A stretch of DNA of 64,000 nt, from positions 1 through 64,000 of the forward strand of contig CAJJBJ010000003.1 in the NCBI GenBank assembly GCA_905182455.1, given 5' to 3'. The translations under genes were made by a program, and so were the position numbers. Below, piece after piece: positions 1-8,965 of this stretch. The notes under the pieces are model-generated. The model ran no database searches. It was not told the origin of the DNA and saw only the letters and a program-made list of their open reading frames with translations. How positions within the stretch are numbered: position 1 is the first letter of the stretch; each line of letters opens with the position of its first letter. The DNA is from an uncultured Planktomarina sp. (GTDB taxonomy: Bacteria; Pseudomonadota; Alphaproteobacteria; Rhodobacterales; Rhodobacteraceae).

Positions 1-637
1 GTACGCTTAGAGAGATCTATAGGCTCTTTATCTTTATGATTAGTAATACGAGCTTCTAGCTTAGATAATTCAGTATCTTTAACTTCTAGGTCAGCCAGTG
101 CTTTAGGAAGCACGAGTTAATCTTATTGAGGTTGTTTCTGTATCTTTCAGTAGCTGGTGTATCTTCATACTCTAGTAAGACATTCTTACCATCTACTTTG
201 TTACGTAGAATAATAGTCTCACCATCTAAGTCAGGCTTAATTGAGATAGCTGGGTGTCCGTCTAGCTCTTGCAGTCGTTCTAGGAGTTCATCTCTGGCAA
301 CAAAGCGAGTGGTCTTACCTTGGTAGATGGTACGGTCAAAGTGACCTTCCCTGGTGACTTCAATAAAGCCAATCTTAAGCAGCCCATCAAACACAGCTAT
401 CATCTGTTTGTAGGTAAGAAGAGGGTCACGGTATCTTGGGTTCTCTGAGTACCAGCCACTGCGCTTGTTGATGCTACACTCTCTGATTGGGGTACACTTT
501 ACTGCCCGCCATAAGTCTAACAGTACAATACCTACTGCGTGTTCAAAGCGTAGTTGATCATCAGCCCTACGGGACCGTGATCTGCCCTCAGTAGCCTCTA
601 TACGTCTAATAACTTCTTGGGTTAGTTCACTAATCAT
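1..637 (-). CDS. Unknown winged-helix-like protein, frameshifted, runs off left edge
   Basis: Family not recognised with certainty. The gene begins with an ATG at 637 and reads 183 codons, then hits a stop near position 86. Shifting one base near position 105 (around SCF/LPKALADLEV) lets the frame continue open to position 1 with similar composition, so the C-terminus lies outside the window and one indel breaks the frame. The middle part (residues about 70-110, LTYKQMIAVFDGLLKIGFIEV followed by basic residues) looks like a winged helix. The protein is rich in Arg and Glu, and the DNA is more AT-rich than the catabolic genes to the right. It may be a plasmid or phage replication or regulatory protein; I cannot decide which. 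It has no operon partner in the window. Confidence 0.5.
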
Positions 638-910
638 TAGAACCTATATATCTGTTAATGAGTATATAAACTTGGGATAGTACTTTAACTCTATAAGTTA
701 AGCCTATAAGACCTACCACACCATCAGTTCCCCTATACTAGTAACGGTAAGGATATAGCCCTAACTATTGCTTTTAAAGTACAACTTCATTCAGCTTATC
801 ATGTGCTAATTATATTATATGGAAACCTAGCTAACTGTGGTAACAAATTTAAGACTTCAAGCCGTTTAGATAGTGAAGGCCCTGCCCCATACTTACCACC
901 AACATCCCCT
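638..910. other. AT-rich intergenic stretch, nothing recognised
   Basis: Low-complexity AT-rich DNA with no convincing reading frame, RNA gene or repeat that I can see. It separates the left-edge gene from a copy of the dispersed repeat family. Confidence 0.5.
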
Positions 911-1085
911 TGTGCGTGAATAGAGATGGCGTTACTAAACAAAATTACCCCCAAATGAATCCACGACCCCAACACTAAAGGGCCGTCGTCCGAGGCGCGC
1001 AGCCCATGATCCGGGGTCCCCGGTCCTGTGTCCTGGGCCCTTGGGTTGTATGGATTGGGCTAAGTAACCCCCCAATTACATTGTG
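911..1085 (+). repeat. Dispersed repeat family 1, copy A (middle part)
   Basis: This non-coding stretch matches the middle of the long copy at 36885-37393 and part of the copy at 23291-23585. Shared landmarks are GCGTGAATAGAGATG, AAACAAAATTACCCCC, CACTAAAGGGCCG, GATCCGGGGTCC and AGTAACCCCC, in the same order and spacing. The 5' part of the family (ATCAGATTGCTGG region) is absent here. No reading frame is conserved between the copies, so this is probably a non-autonomous or decayed mobile sequence. Confidence 0.7.
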
Positions 1086-1139
1086 TCGCAAAAAACTGCT
1101 TATGATTGGGAAGGTCTGTTTTGGTACGCTATTTCAATT

Positions 1140-1424
1140 ATGGCTGATGGTGGAACAAGAGCAGGTGCAGGGCGCCCGGCTAGATCTCAAAACGCAGATA
1201 CGGCAGCTATGCGAGCGGCGCTGTCGATGCTGTTGGAGGGGCAAGTGCATATCGCCGTCGCGGCCCTTGCTGACATTGCGAAGAGCGGCACGAGCGATGC
1301 GGCACAAGTATCGGCGGCCTGTGCTATACTCGATCGGACGCACGGACGGCCACGCGTGGCCCCTGGCGTAGCCCCATTGCACGGACGTCCAGACGATCCG
1401 TTAGGCGGCTTCATCGATAATTGA
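1140..1424 (+). CDS. Small AGAGRP-motif phage-type protein (possible small terminase-like)
   Basis: A protein of 94 residues if started at ATG 1140; an upstream in-frame start at 1083 would overlap the repeat. It begins MADGGTRAGAGRPA. The Gly/Arg-rich GTRAGAGRP segment is typical of small phage packaging or DNA-binding proteins. A helical part ending AAQVSAACAILDRTHGRP follows, which resembles proteins annotated as small terminase-like or of unknown function in alphaproteobacterial prophages. The base composition is more GC-rich than the DNA to its left. No other phage gene stands next to it, so it is probably a remnant. The assignment rests only on the motif. Confidence 0.45.
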   Translation: MADGGTRAGAGRPARSQNADTAAMRAALSMLLEGQVHIAVAALADIAKSGTSDAAQVSAACAILDRTHGRPRVAPGVAPLHGRPDDPLGGFIDN

Positions 1425-1491
1425 TGAAATTCTTATAATGTCCATTATGTTAATTTTTTTCAGTTTTCCGCCTTGCGCTCTTTAGGTTGCT

Positions 1492-2656
1492 CTAGATCTT
1501 ATTACTCTGGTTCCAGCCCCGCCCTTCGGTTCCAAACATTTCATAGCCAGTTTCTGTCACTGCCAGTGTATCCTCCAGCTTGATGAAACCACGTTTTGGA
1601 TGCAGCATGTGTGTTTCGATGGACAAAACCATGCCGGCTTTCAACGGTTTGTCAGCATCCCTACCTTCATAGGCAACGGGATGGTTGGTGAGCAGAAATG
1701 GTGCTTCGTGGCTGATCAATCCCATACCGTGGCCAAAAAATGCAGTGTATTGCTTGTTAGGTTGACGCGCCAAAGCAGCTTGACCAGCAGCAATCGCAGT
1801 CGCGCCTATTGCTCCTGCTCGAATTTCGGCAAAAGCGGCTTGCTGGATTTCTTCGATCTCGCCCAGCAAATCAATGAGTTCTGCGTCTGGTTTGCCCAAT
1901 ATTGCCATACGGCAGATATCGCCGATATAGCCGTCCAAGTTGCCACCAGAATCAATCGACATGACCTCGCCTGAAGCCCACGCCTGATTTGAACCCGTAC
2001 GGTTGTGGCTGGATCCAATTGTTAACAAGCAATAATCGAATTGAAGCCCACGTTTAGTTTCCTCAACCCGCAAACGTTCAATAATTTCGTGTTTGGTGCA
2101 TCCTGTACCCGAGGCAGCGATAGTGGCCTGCATGGAGCCTGTGATCTGCTCGGATGCTTCGCGTAACACTGCCAATTCCGCGGATGACTTAACAGCGCGC
2201 AGGTTCTCCATTACCGATGTTGCATTTATGAATTCAGAGGCGGGCAAGGCGTTCAGCAAAGTATCCTTGGAATCCGAAGGTAAAAATGGTGGTTCTATAC
2301 CAATGCGTCCGGCCTTGATGCCCATCGTATTCAAATGGGCAATCGCTTGGGTAATGCTATCAACACTGCCCCACGCCATAGGATAGAAATGCGGCACCCA
2401 GAATGGCGCATTTTCGTGCTCCCACTTTTCCATGGTGTTGGCGATATAGGCTGTTTGCTCGCTTTGCCCCTTAACGTACACGATGACTGGCAGGTACCGG
2501 CCATGACCGATGGCATCCATCGCAGAAAAAGAAGAGGAATTTGTAGCCACCCAGCAAGTACTGGACGTTGTGCTTCGACGTAACCAGAAGCACATCCAGT
2601 CCGGCATCATCCATCAGGCTGTCCAGATGATCAAAATTATAATTCAGATTGGCCAT
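1492..2656 (-). CDS. M24-family metallopeptidase (Xaa-Pro aminopeptidase/creatinase-like), frameshifted
   Basis: An M24 'pita-bread' enzyme, which hydrolyses Xaa-Pro peptides or creatine-like C-N bonds with two metal ions. The metal ligands are visible in order: Asp in SIDSGG, Asp in GDICRM, His in FFGHGMGL, Glu in SIETHM and Glu in KLEDTLAV. The true start is ATG 2656 (MANLNYNFDHLDSLMDDAG), preceded by GGAGACTGAC and one base after the cupin stop. The frame breaks at a run of five A (plus strand 2526-2530). Removing one base joins GGYKFLFF to SAMDAIGHGRYL and restores a protein of about 388 residues. It is the last gene of the operon with the cupin, TIM-barrel and Tm-1-like genes. Its substrate is unknown; neighbours suggest a small molecule rather than peptides. 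Confidence 0.85.
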
Positions 2657-2657
2657 G

Positions 2658-3086
2658 TCAGTCTCCGGTCAGTTCATTGGCTGGAATAAGGCGGAAGTCA
2701 GGCGCGTCCTGCAACATCTTTTCCGGACCTGTTGGAGAATAAACCACAAAGATCCCCATCGGATCAAGCCCCGAATTGTGCGTCGCGTGAAAGCGGCTGT
2801 CAGGGATAAACACAGTACAGCCCGGACCCACAACACGTGTTTCTGGTGTCCCGTTTTCGTCCTCGATCATCGGTTCACCGTGACCTTTGAGGATGAATAT
2901 GATTTCCTCGGCGCTGGGGTGGTTGTGTCGAGTGTGCCCTTGACCCGGTGGAACAAACACAACACCCGCCGAAAATTGCGCAACGTCATTCATCTCTGGT
3001 CCGCAGGTCAGCGCCAAGCGGCCCCAATCAAAACTAAAATTATCCACATCATTTGGATAAACAAAGTACTTGTCCATGTTGTCCAT
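2658..3086 (-). CDS. Small single-domain cupin protein
   Basis: A 142-residue single cupin barrel. The first metal-binding motif is readable as GHTRHNHPSAEEIIFILKG (two His, one Glu) and the second as PDSRFHATHNSG (His). The protein probably binds a divalent metal and a small carboxylate or sugar-like ligand; small cupins of this kind act as isomerases, dioxygenases or ligand sensors. It starts two bases after the stop of the TIM-barrel gene and ends one base before the M24 gene start, so translation is coupled. Its specific role is not known. Confidence 0.85.
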   Translation of the reverse strand: MDNMDKYFVYPNDVDNFSFDWGRLALTCGPEMNDVAQFSAGVVFVPPGQGHTRHNHPSAEEIIFILKGHGEPMIEDENGTPETRVVGPGCTVFIPDSRFHATHNSGLDPMGIFVVYSPTGPEKMLQDAPDFRLIPANELTGD

Positions 3087-3088
3087 AC

Positions 3089-3943
3089 CTAGTGCTCTTT
3101 CTTCTTGGCTGTGTTCACATCCATTCCCTTGAACAGCTTGATCTGATCACGGATCGCTATTTCAGTAGGCAACCGTTCGGCACTACTAGCCCAATAGAAA
3201 CTGTGGCAACGTTCGCAGTGCTGCAAAACAAACGCGGCATCGTCCGGCATTGCAATCGGGCCACCGTGGCAAATGACAATCACGTCTTCGCGGACGCTGC
3301 GGGCGGCGGCGGCAATGACGTCAATCTCGGCCACACAATCCTCAAGGGTTTTTGCCGACGTCGCACCAATGCTGCCGCCCGTTGTCACCCCCATGTGGGC
3401 CACGACAATATCCGCGCCCACCTTTGTCATTGCGATGGCTTCCTCCGCGTTGAACACATACGGCGTGGTTAACAGATCAAGCGCGTGGGCTTGGGCGATC
3501 ATATCAACTTCGAGGCCATACCCCATGCCGGTTTCCTCAAAGCTTTGGCGCATGTTTCCGTCAAACAACCCGATTGTCGGGAAATTCTGCACGCCGGAAA
3601 AGCCCATCATCTTCAGCTCTGCCAGAAACTGCGGCATCAGAATAAACGGGTCTGTACCGTTCACACCGGCAAGGACTGGAGTGTGTTTGACCACTGACAA
3701 AACCTCCACTGCCATTTCCTTGACGATCTCGTTTGCGTTGCCATAGGCCAGCAACCCTGCTGATGATCCCCGCCCCGCCATACGGTAACGTCCCGAATTA
3801 TAGATCACGATCAGATCAATGCCGCCCGCCTCTTCCGACTTTGCCGACAGGCCTGTTCCTGCGCCGCCACCGATGATCGATTGCCCTTGGGCGATAAGGG
3901 CAGAGAATTTCGTGAGTATGGATGCGCGGGAAATTGCTGGCAT
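3089..3943 (-). CDS. TIM-barrel 'phosphoenolpyruvate hydrolase-like' protein
   Basis: A 284-residue protein of the TIM-barrel signal-transduction / PEP hydrolase-like family (PF09370). Recognisable family segments are [19 protein letters not shown] near residue 20, [20 protein letters not shown] and the C-terminal [12 protein letters not shown]-like region ([16 protein letters not shown]). In plants the tomato Tm-1 resistance protein fuses this domain to the domain encoded by the next gene upstream, and bacteria usually carry the two as neighbours, as here. The spacing to the Tm-1-like gene is 8 bases. No bacterial activity is firmly established; a phosphonopyruvate/PEP-like substrate is a family guess. 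Confidence 0.85.
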   Translation of the reverse strand: MPAISRASILTKFSALIAQGQSIIGGGAGTGLSAKSEEAGGIDLIVIYNSGRYRMAGRGSSAGLLAYGNANEIVKEMAVEVLSVVKHTPVLAGVNGTDPFILMPQFLAELKMMGFSGVQNFPTIGLFDGNMRQSFEETGMGYGLEVDMIAQAHALDLLTTPYVFNAEEAIAMTKVGADIVVAHMGVTTGGSIGATSAKTLEDCVAEIDVIAAAARSVREDVIVICHGGPIAMPDDAAFVLQHCERCHSFYWASSAERLPTEIAIRDQIKLFKGMDVNTAKKKEH

Positions 3944-3951
3944 GGGTTTTT

Positions 3952-5142
3952 CTATGTGATGTCCAGATACGCCTGCGCCGCAACGGCAGAAAACGCGGGA
4001 TCATTGATATGGTAAGGCAGCCGTAGAATGCGCCTGTTGTCAGTCTGATTAAGGTTATGTTCAAGGGCATCAAACAGGGCAGCATCAGCGTGTGGGTTCC
4101 AGAAAGGACCGTTAGAGATATCAAGCTCTGAAACGCCTTTCTCCGGCAACAGCAGACAAACAGGTCCCGTTGCCGTGTTTAACTTGGTGGCGATCCACGC
4201 GCCAATCTGCGCACATTCTTCTGCGTCCGTGCGCATCAGCGTGACGTTAGAATTGTGGTGATAGAACAGCCTGTCGCTGAATTTTTCTGGTACCGTATCC
4301 GGGGCCCAAAAGTTGACCATGTCCAAGACACCAACCGACCCCACATAAGGTTTGCCACTGGCGATCACCGCATCCAACCGGTTTGCCCCTGCGGAGAAAA
4401 CGCCCCCGACCAGTTTATCAGCGATCTCAGTGGTTGTGATGTCGATCAACCCGTCCAACATATTTTGATCCAGCAATTGCTCCATGCTGCGCCCACCGGT
4501 GCCAGTGGCGTGGAACACAACGCACTCAAGCTGATCTTTGAGCTGTTCAGTGATTTGCGTAACAGAAAGGGTAGTTACGCCAAGCATGCTGAGGCCAACA
4601 CTTGGCTTGGCCACATCCTGCGCAATATACGGATGCGACGCCATGCCAAGTACAGAGTGTGCGGCGTTGTGCAGGATGTGACTGCTGATTTTGTTTAGGC
4701 CTGCAATATCCGTCACTGAAGGCATCATCATAATGCCGCTGGTGCCGATGAACGGGGCAACGTCACCTGATGCAAGCGTTGAAACCATCACCTTTGGCAC
4801 ACCGTAGGGTAGTTTGCGCATACCAACCGTGATGATGGATGTGCTGCCGACCCCGCCAATTCCGATGATCGCATCGATCTGGGAACTGTGCGCCTTGGAA
4901 TAATTGGCAAAGGCCGTGGTCATCGCCGCAACAGCTTGCCCACGCTGTGCCAATCCCAAAAACCTAGCCGCACCTTCCGGATGATATTTTGCGACGTCTA
5001 TCTGTGGTACATCCATTTGTGCCAATGTGCTGCGGGTGCCCACATCAATAGTGCGCACCTGGATGCTTCCGTCCGACAGCAGGTCATGAAGATAGCCAAT
5101 CTCGACTGCCTTGGTGTCAAATGTGCCTACAATATAAATCAC
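3952..5142 (-). CDS. Tm-1-like ATP-binding protein (UPF0261)
   Basis: About 396 residues, UPF0261 / Tm-1-like family (PF06792). The N-terminus [18 protein letters not shown] is the family's hallmark opening, so the start is placed at GTG 5142 rather than at the upstream in-frame TTG at 5175, which would add 11 atypical residues. Family glycine motifs follow: [16 protein letters not shown], then [18 protein letters not shown], and [13 protein letters not shown]. It is first in the minus-strand operon. It diverges from the sugar ABC transporter genes across a region with a candidate FadR-type operator. The biochemical role in bacteria is undetermined; the domain binds ATP in Tm-1. Confidence 0.85.
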   Translation of the reverse strand: MIYIVGTFDTKAVEIGYLHDLLSDGSIQVRTIDVGTRSTLAQMDVPQIDVAKYHPEGAARFLGLAQRGQAVAAMTTAFANYSKAHSSQIDAIIGIGGVGSTSIITVGMRKLPYGVPKVMVSTLASGDVAPFIGTSGIMMMPSVTDIAGLNKISSHILHNAAHSVLGMASHPYIAQDVAKPSVGLSMLGVTTLSVTQITEQLKDQLECVVFHATGTGGRSMEQLLDQNMLDGLIDITTTEIADKLVGGVFSAGANRLDAVIASGKPYVGSVGVLDMVNFWAPDTVPEKFSDRLFYHHNSNVTLMRTDAEECAQIGAWIATKLNTATGPVCLLLPEKGVSELDISNGPFWNPHADAALFDALEHNLNQTDNRRILRLPYHINDPAFSAVAAQAYLDIT

Positions 5143-5323
5143 AAACCGCTGATACCCCCAAACTGGTCTGGCCAATTATAACGAAATATGGATCAAAGTC
5201 CATCTGCTTTATCGAAAATTTTATAAGGCAAAGTGCTCGCATATTTACCTTTTTCTGCATAGTAAACCAATTTTTGATCATTTTTCTCTCAAAAATTGAG
5301 AATGCGAGTCTCCAAACAATGTC

Positions 5324-5352
5324 TTGACAGGTCCTTTTATCTGGTAGTACCA
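5324..5352 (+). promoter_or_regulatory. Candidate promoter with overlapping FadR-type operator
   Basis: A consensus -35 box TTGACA lies at 5324-5329. About 15-17 bases later is a weak -10 region around TAGTAC/AGTACC. That region is covered by the palindrome TGGTAGTACCA (5342-5352), which fits the TNGTNNNACNA operator pattern known for FadR-family regulators. The same TGGTNNNACCA pattern occurs twice upstream of the sugar isomerase genes (15031 and 15195). The position over the -10 would fit repression of the transporter operon by the FadR-type protein encoded at 12117-12815. The motif is seen; the link to that regulator is inferred. Confidence 0.5.
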
Positions 5353-5460
5353 CAAAGAGGTTAACCAAAACGACAGCCCCTGATGTGCTCCCTTGGTGGA
5401 GAGATGCGGAGGCCTAGACGCCGAAAAGGCAATTTGGACTAAAACCTGGGAGGACACGAA

Positions 5461-6771
5461 ATGAGAACAACTTTGAATGGAATGCTGGCCGGCGTGGCAT
5501 TTGGTGCAATATCTGCATCATCCGCGTTGGCAGAAGATCTGGTGATCTTCTGGGCGGAATGGGATCCTGCAAATTACCTACAAGAGCTGGTAAATGAGTA
5601 CGAAGAAGAAACCGGCATTTCGGTGACGGTTGAAACAACGCCGTGGTCGGACTTCCAGACCAAAGCGTTCACGGAATTCAACGCACGCGGCAGTGCTTAT
5701 GACATGATTGTCGGCGACAGCCAGTGGTTGGGTGCCGCATCCGAAGGCAGCCACTATGTTGAAATGACAGACTTTTTCGCCAAACATGGCGTGGCCGACA
5801 TCATGGCCCCTGCAACAGTTAAATATTACGCCGAATACCCTGGAAATTCCAAGCGATACTGGGCAATTCCCGCCGAAGGGGATGCTGTTGGTTGGTCCTA
5901 CCGTAAGGACTGGTTCGAGGATCCTGCCGAGATGGCGGCGTTCAAGACCAAGTACGGCTATGATTTGGCCCCACCCGCAACATGGGCGCAAATGACAGAC
6001 ATCGCCGAGTTCTTTCACCGTCCAGACGAAGACCGTTATGGCATCGCAATCTATACCGACAACAGCTATGATGCGATGGTGATGGGTGTTGAAAACGCGC
6101 TGTTTTCCTATGGTGCAGAACTTGGTGACTTCGAGACCTATGAAGTCGAAGGTTTCGTAAACTCCGACAAAGCAGTTGCAGCCCTCGAGAACTACAAGAA
6201 ACTCTACGGGTTCACGCCTCCGGGTTGGGCCAAGACGTTCTTTGTGGAGAATAACCAAGCGATCACCGAAGGCCTTGTGGCTATGTCGATGAACTACTTC
6301 GCGTTCTTCCCCGCATTGCTGAACGAAGCGACAAACCCACACGCGGCCAACACAGGCTTCTTTGCCAATCCCGCGGGCCCTGACGGCGACCAGTATGCGG
6401 CATTGGGCGGACAAGGTATTTCGGTCATAAAGTACTCCGAAAATCAGGAAGAATCGATGAAGTTCCTTGAGTGGTTCATCAAAGATGAAACCCAGAAACG
6501 CTGGGCCGAACTTGGTGGTTATACGGCAAGCGCTGCAGTTCTTGAATCAGAAGAATTCCGCACCGCGACACCTTATAACGAGGCGTTCTACCAGACCATG
6601 TTCAAGGTCAAGGACTTCTGGGCGGTGCCTGAATTTGCGGAGCTTCTGACGTCGGCCAACCAACGTCTGTACCCTTTCATCATTGGCGATGAAGGCACGG
6701 CAAAAGAGACACTTGGTGCATTGGCCGCCGATTGGACTGCAACGTTCAAAAAGTATGGCCGCGGGCAATAA
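5461..6771 (+). CDS. Extracellular sugar-binding protein of an ABC transporter
   Basis: A 436-residue periplasmic binding protein of the family 1 (maltose-binding-like) type. It has a signal peptide of about 24 residues ending SASSALAED, a strong ribosome site (GGGAGGACACGAA) and the expected length. Family features are the VTVETTPWSDFQTK strand-helix, GSAYDMIVGDSQWLG, and the C-terminal SVIKYSENQEESMKFLEWF segment. It would capture a sugar or polyol and deliver it to the two permeases just downstream. The organisation (two permeases, small membrane protein, two ATPases) resembles the rhizobial glycerol Glp ABC system. The neighbouring epimerases and xylose-isomerase-like enzyme point to a sugar or sugar alcohol. 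The exact ligand is not readable from sequence. Confidence 0.9.
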   Translation: MRTTLNGMLAGVAFGAISASSALAEDLVIFWAEWDPANYLQELVNEYEEETGISVTVETTPWSDFQTKAFTEFNARGSAYDMIVGDSQWLGAASEGSHYVEMTDFFAKHGVADIMAPATVKYYAEYPGNSKRYWAIPAEGDAVGWSYRKDWFEDPAEMAAFKTKYGYDLAPPATWAQMTDIAEFFHRPDEDRYGIAIYTDNSYDAMVMGVENALFSYGAELGDFETYEVEGFVNSDKAVAALENYKKLYGFTPPGWAKTFFVENNQAITEGLVAMSMNYFAFFPALLNEATNPHAANTGFFANPAGPDGDQYAALGGQGISVIKYSENQEESMKFLEWFIKDETQKRWAELGGYTASAAVLESEEFRTATPYNEAFYQTMFKVKDFWAVPEFAELLTSANQRLYPFIIGDEGTAKETLGALAADWTATFKKYGRGQ

Positions 6772-6794
6772 CCCGAACAGCCATTTGTCGACAT

Positions 6795-6816
6795 AAGGGG
6801 CGCGGTTGCGCCCCTT
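6795..6816 (+). terminator. Intercistronic stem-loop after the binding-protein gene
   Basis: A perfect 9-bp stem AAGGGGCGC / GCGCCCCTT with a GGTT loop, without a T-run after it. Stem-loops at this place, between a binding-protein gene and its permease gene, commonly protect the upstream mRNA or attenuate read-through so that the binding protein is made in excess. That role is inferred from position. Confidence 0.6.
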
Positions 6817-6856
6817 GCACTCTCCCAACTAGCCGCAGCGCGAAGGAAGCATTCCA

Positions 6857-7762
6857 GTGCCATCTGAAGTCATGATCCGATTGGATCCAAAATCACGTGC
6901 CGCAGCCAAAGGGCTAAATGACCTTACAATTCGCAATCTTTTTATCATTCCTACGATTGTGTTTCTGATTGTTTTCAACATCTTTCCACTGCTCTACTCG
7001 CTTGGGTATTCGTTTACTGATTTCCGCGCCTCGACAAATGCGCCTGCAAATTTTGTCGGTCTGCAGAACTACCGTGATCTGCTCAACGATCCGTTCATCT
7101 GGAAGAACTTTTCCATCACTGCAAAATACGTCCTGATTTCTGTCACCGGACAGGTAATTGTCGGGTTCGGGTTGGCAATGCTCTTGAACCGTTCGATCCC
7201 TGCCAAGGGTCTGATCACAACGCTGATGCTGTTGCCAATGATGCTGTCGATGGCCGTTGTTGGCCTGTTCTGGAAGCTGCTCTATGATCCTAACTTCGGT
7301 ATCATCAACTACTTCCTTGGCCTTGGTAAATTTGAATGGCTCGCCGATCCTGATATGGCGCTTTATGCTATCGCGATTGTGGACATCTGGATGTGGGCGC
7401 CTTTCGTGATGCTGCTTTCGCTGGCGGGATTGTCTGCAGTCCCCAAGCATCTCTACGAGGCCGCCGAAATTGACCGTGCAGGCAGCTTTTACACTTTCTT
7501 CCGGATCACACTTCCGCTGGTCGCGCCCATCTTGATGATCGCAATCATCTTTCGCACAATGGAAGCGTTCAAGACCTTTGATCTGGCCTATGTGCTGTCA
7601 TCCCAGCCCAACACCGAACTGATTGCCATCCGACTGTACAAGATGGCATTTCAGGAATGGCAGACCGGCATGTCGAGCGCCTTTGCCTATATCGTGTTGA
7701 TCATGGTTGTGGCGATTACCAATATCTATGTGAAATACCTCAACAAAGTGAAGGCGCGCTGA
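6857..7762 (+). CDS. Sugar ABC transporter permease, MalF type
   Basis: A 301-residue inner-membrane subunit with six hydrophobic segments. The first is near residues 30-50, after a cytoplasmic N-terminus. The EAA loop that contacts the ATPase is readable as YEAAEIDRAGSFYTFFRITLP near residues 205-225. The GTG at 6857 has AAGGA nine bases upstream; an ATG at 6872 is the alternative. It forms the transmembrane channel together with the next gene, from which it is separated by one base. Confidence 0.9.
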   Translation: MPSEVMIRLDPKSRAAAKGLNDLTIRNLFIIPTIVFLIVFNIFPLLYSLGYSFTDFRASTNAPANFVGLQNYRDLLNDPFIWKNFSITAKYVLISVTGQVIVGFGLAMLLNRSIPAKGLITTLMLLPMMLSMAVVGLFWKLLYDPNFGIINYFLGLGKFEWLADPDMALYAIAIVDIWMWAPFVMLLSLAGLSAVPKHLYEAAEIDRAGSFYTFFRITLPLVAPILMIAIIFRTMEAFKTFDLAYVLSSQPNTELIAIRLYKMAFQEWQTGMSSAFAYIVLIMVVAITNIYVKYLNKVKAR

Positions 7763-7763
7763 T

Positions 7764-8726
7764 ATGGCTGGTGTCCGTACATCCCGCGAAAAATGGGGAA
7801 ACCGCATAGCAATTGCTACGGTGTTCGTCGCCCTTATCATCATGTTGACGCCGATCTACTGGATCACGGCGACTGCATTCAAACCACGCAATCTGGCCAC
7901 GACAATCCCACCCACTGTGGTGTTCACGCCAGAAGTATCGCCGTTCGTTAAGCTGTTTACCAAACGATCCCAATTGCGCGACCAACCCACGCAAAAAGAA
8001 TACGACGCCGCCCCTTGGTGGGAACAAATGGTCTTTGACGGTGGCGAAAAAGTGGTGCGCAATCGCAAGACTGGCGAGGTACGGCCATCCGGTTATGCCG
8101 ACAGGTTCAAGAATTCGCTGATCATCGCGATCACCTCGACGCTGTTGGCGGTCAGCATGGGCACGCTTACGGCTTATGGCTTTAGCAGGTTCAAGGTGAG
8201 GGGAGAGGACGATTGGATGTTCTTCATCCTATCCACCCGAATGTTGCCCCCCGTTGTCGTCGCAATCCCGATGTTCTTGATGTACCGGGTCGTGGGGTTG
8301 AATGACACGCACTTAGGGTTGATCATCCTTTATACCGCTTTCAACCTCAGTTTTGCGGTATGGATCATGAAGGGCTTCATTGACGAAATCCCCAAGGAGT
8401 ACGAGGAGGCAGCACTCGTCGACGGCTACACCCGTATGCAGGCATTCTTTAAGGTCGTCCTGCCCGAGGCGCTTACCGGTATGGCGGCAACGGCTGTGTT
8501 CTGTTTCATTACAGCGTGGAACGAATATGCCTTTGCGCTGATCATGACGACCCGCAAGGCGCAGACTTCACCGCCCTTTATCCCCTCACAGATTGGATCA
8601 GGCCTGCCGGACTGGACGGTGATTGCCGCAGGTACATTCTTGTTCTTGATCCCTGTCGCAGTATTTACCTTCCTTCTGCGCAATCATCTGCTGCGCGGCA
8701 TGTCATTCGGGGCGATCCGCAAATGA
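7764..8726 (+). CDS. Sugar ABC transporter permease, MalG type
   Basis: A 320-residue inner-membrane permease. The EAA motif is readable as YEEAALVDGYTRMQAFFKVVLPE near residues 215-235, followed by the MalG-type ITAWNEYAFALI segment. A long hydrophilic insert (about residues 50-105) lies between the first and second membrane helices, which is larger than in most MalG homologues. The last bases overlap the start of the next small gene (ATGA). Confidence 0.9.
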   Translation: MAGVRTSREKWGNRIAIATVFVALIIMLTPIYWITATAFKPRNLATTIPPTVVFTPEVSPFVKLFTKRSQLRDQPTQKEYDAAPWWEQMVFDGGEKVVRNRKTGEVRPSGYADRFKNSLIIAITSTLLAVSMGTLTAYGFSRFKVRGEDDWMFFILSTRMLPPVVVAIPMFLMYRVVGLNDTHLGLIILYTAFNLSFAVWIMKGFIDEIPKEYEEAALVDGYTRMQAFFKVVLPEALTGMAATAVFCFITAWNEYAFALIMTTRKAQTSPPFIPSQIGSGLPDWTVIAAGTFLFLIPVAVFTFLLRNHLLRGMSFGAIRK

Positions 8727-8965
8727 GTTTCCGGTCTATCAATCAACGCTTCCTCGCCCCTGCCGCCCAAAGCCTGATGATCTTTGGCATCATTTCGCTG
8801 TGCCAGCCCTGGAGCCTATTTTTGCATAAATACGGCGTCACTCTGACGCTTTTCGGGCTGGTTGCATTCATGATCACATCTAAGATTGCCCCCGACCCAG
8901 AACCAGAAGAAGAGTATCTGGATGAGTACGGCGACGATACGAACAAGGTCGGGGGTGACCACTGA
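8723..8965 (+). CDS. Small two-helix membrane protein of the ABC operon
   Basis: An 80-residue protein with two hydrophobic stretches (about residues 14-28 and 34-50) and a very acidic C-terminal tail (PEPEEEYLDEYGDD). It starts inside the stop of the MalG-type permease (ATGA) and ends by overlapping the first ATPase start (TGATG), so it is tightly coupled to the transporter. A small DUF2160-like membrane protein occupies the corresponding place in rhizobial glycerol (glp) ABC operons. Whether this is a true homologue cannot be decided by eye. It may be an accessory transporter subunit. Confidence 0.75.
   Translation: MSFRSINQRFLAPAAQSLMIFGIISLCQPWSLFLHKYGVTLTLFGLVAFMITSKIAPDPEPEEEYLDEYGDDTNKVGGDH

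Noticed and set aside
5578-6414. Long minus-strand frame inside the sugar-binding-protein gene
   Set aside because: A shadow of the real plus-strand gene, with no family features and no ribosome site.
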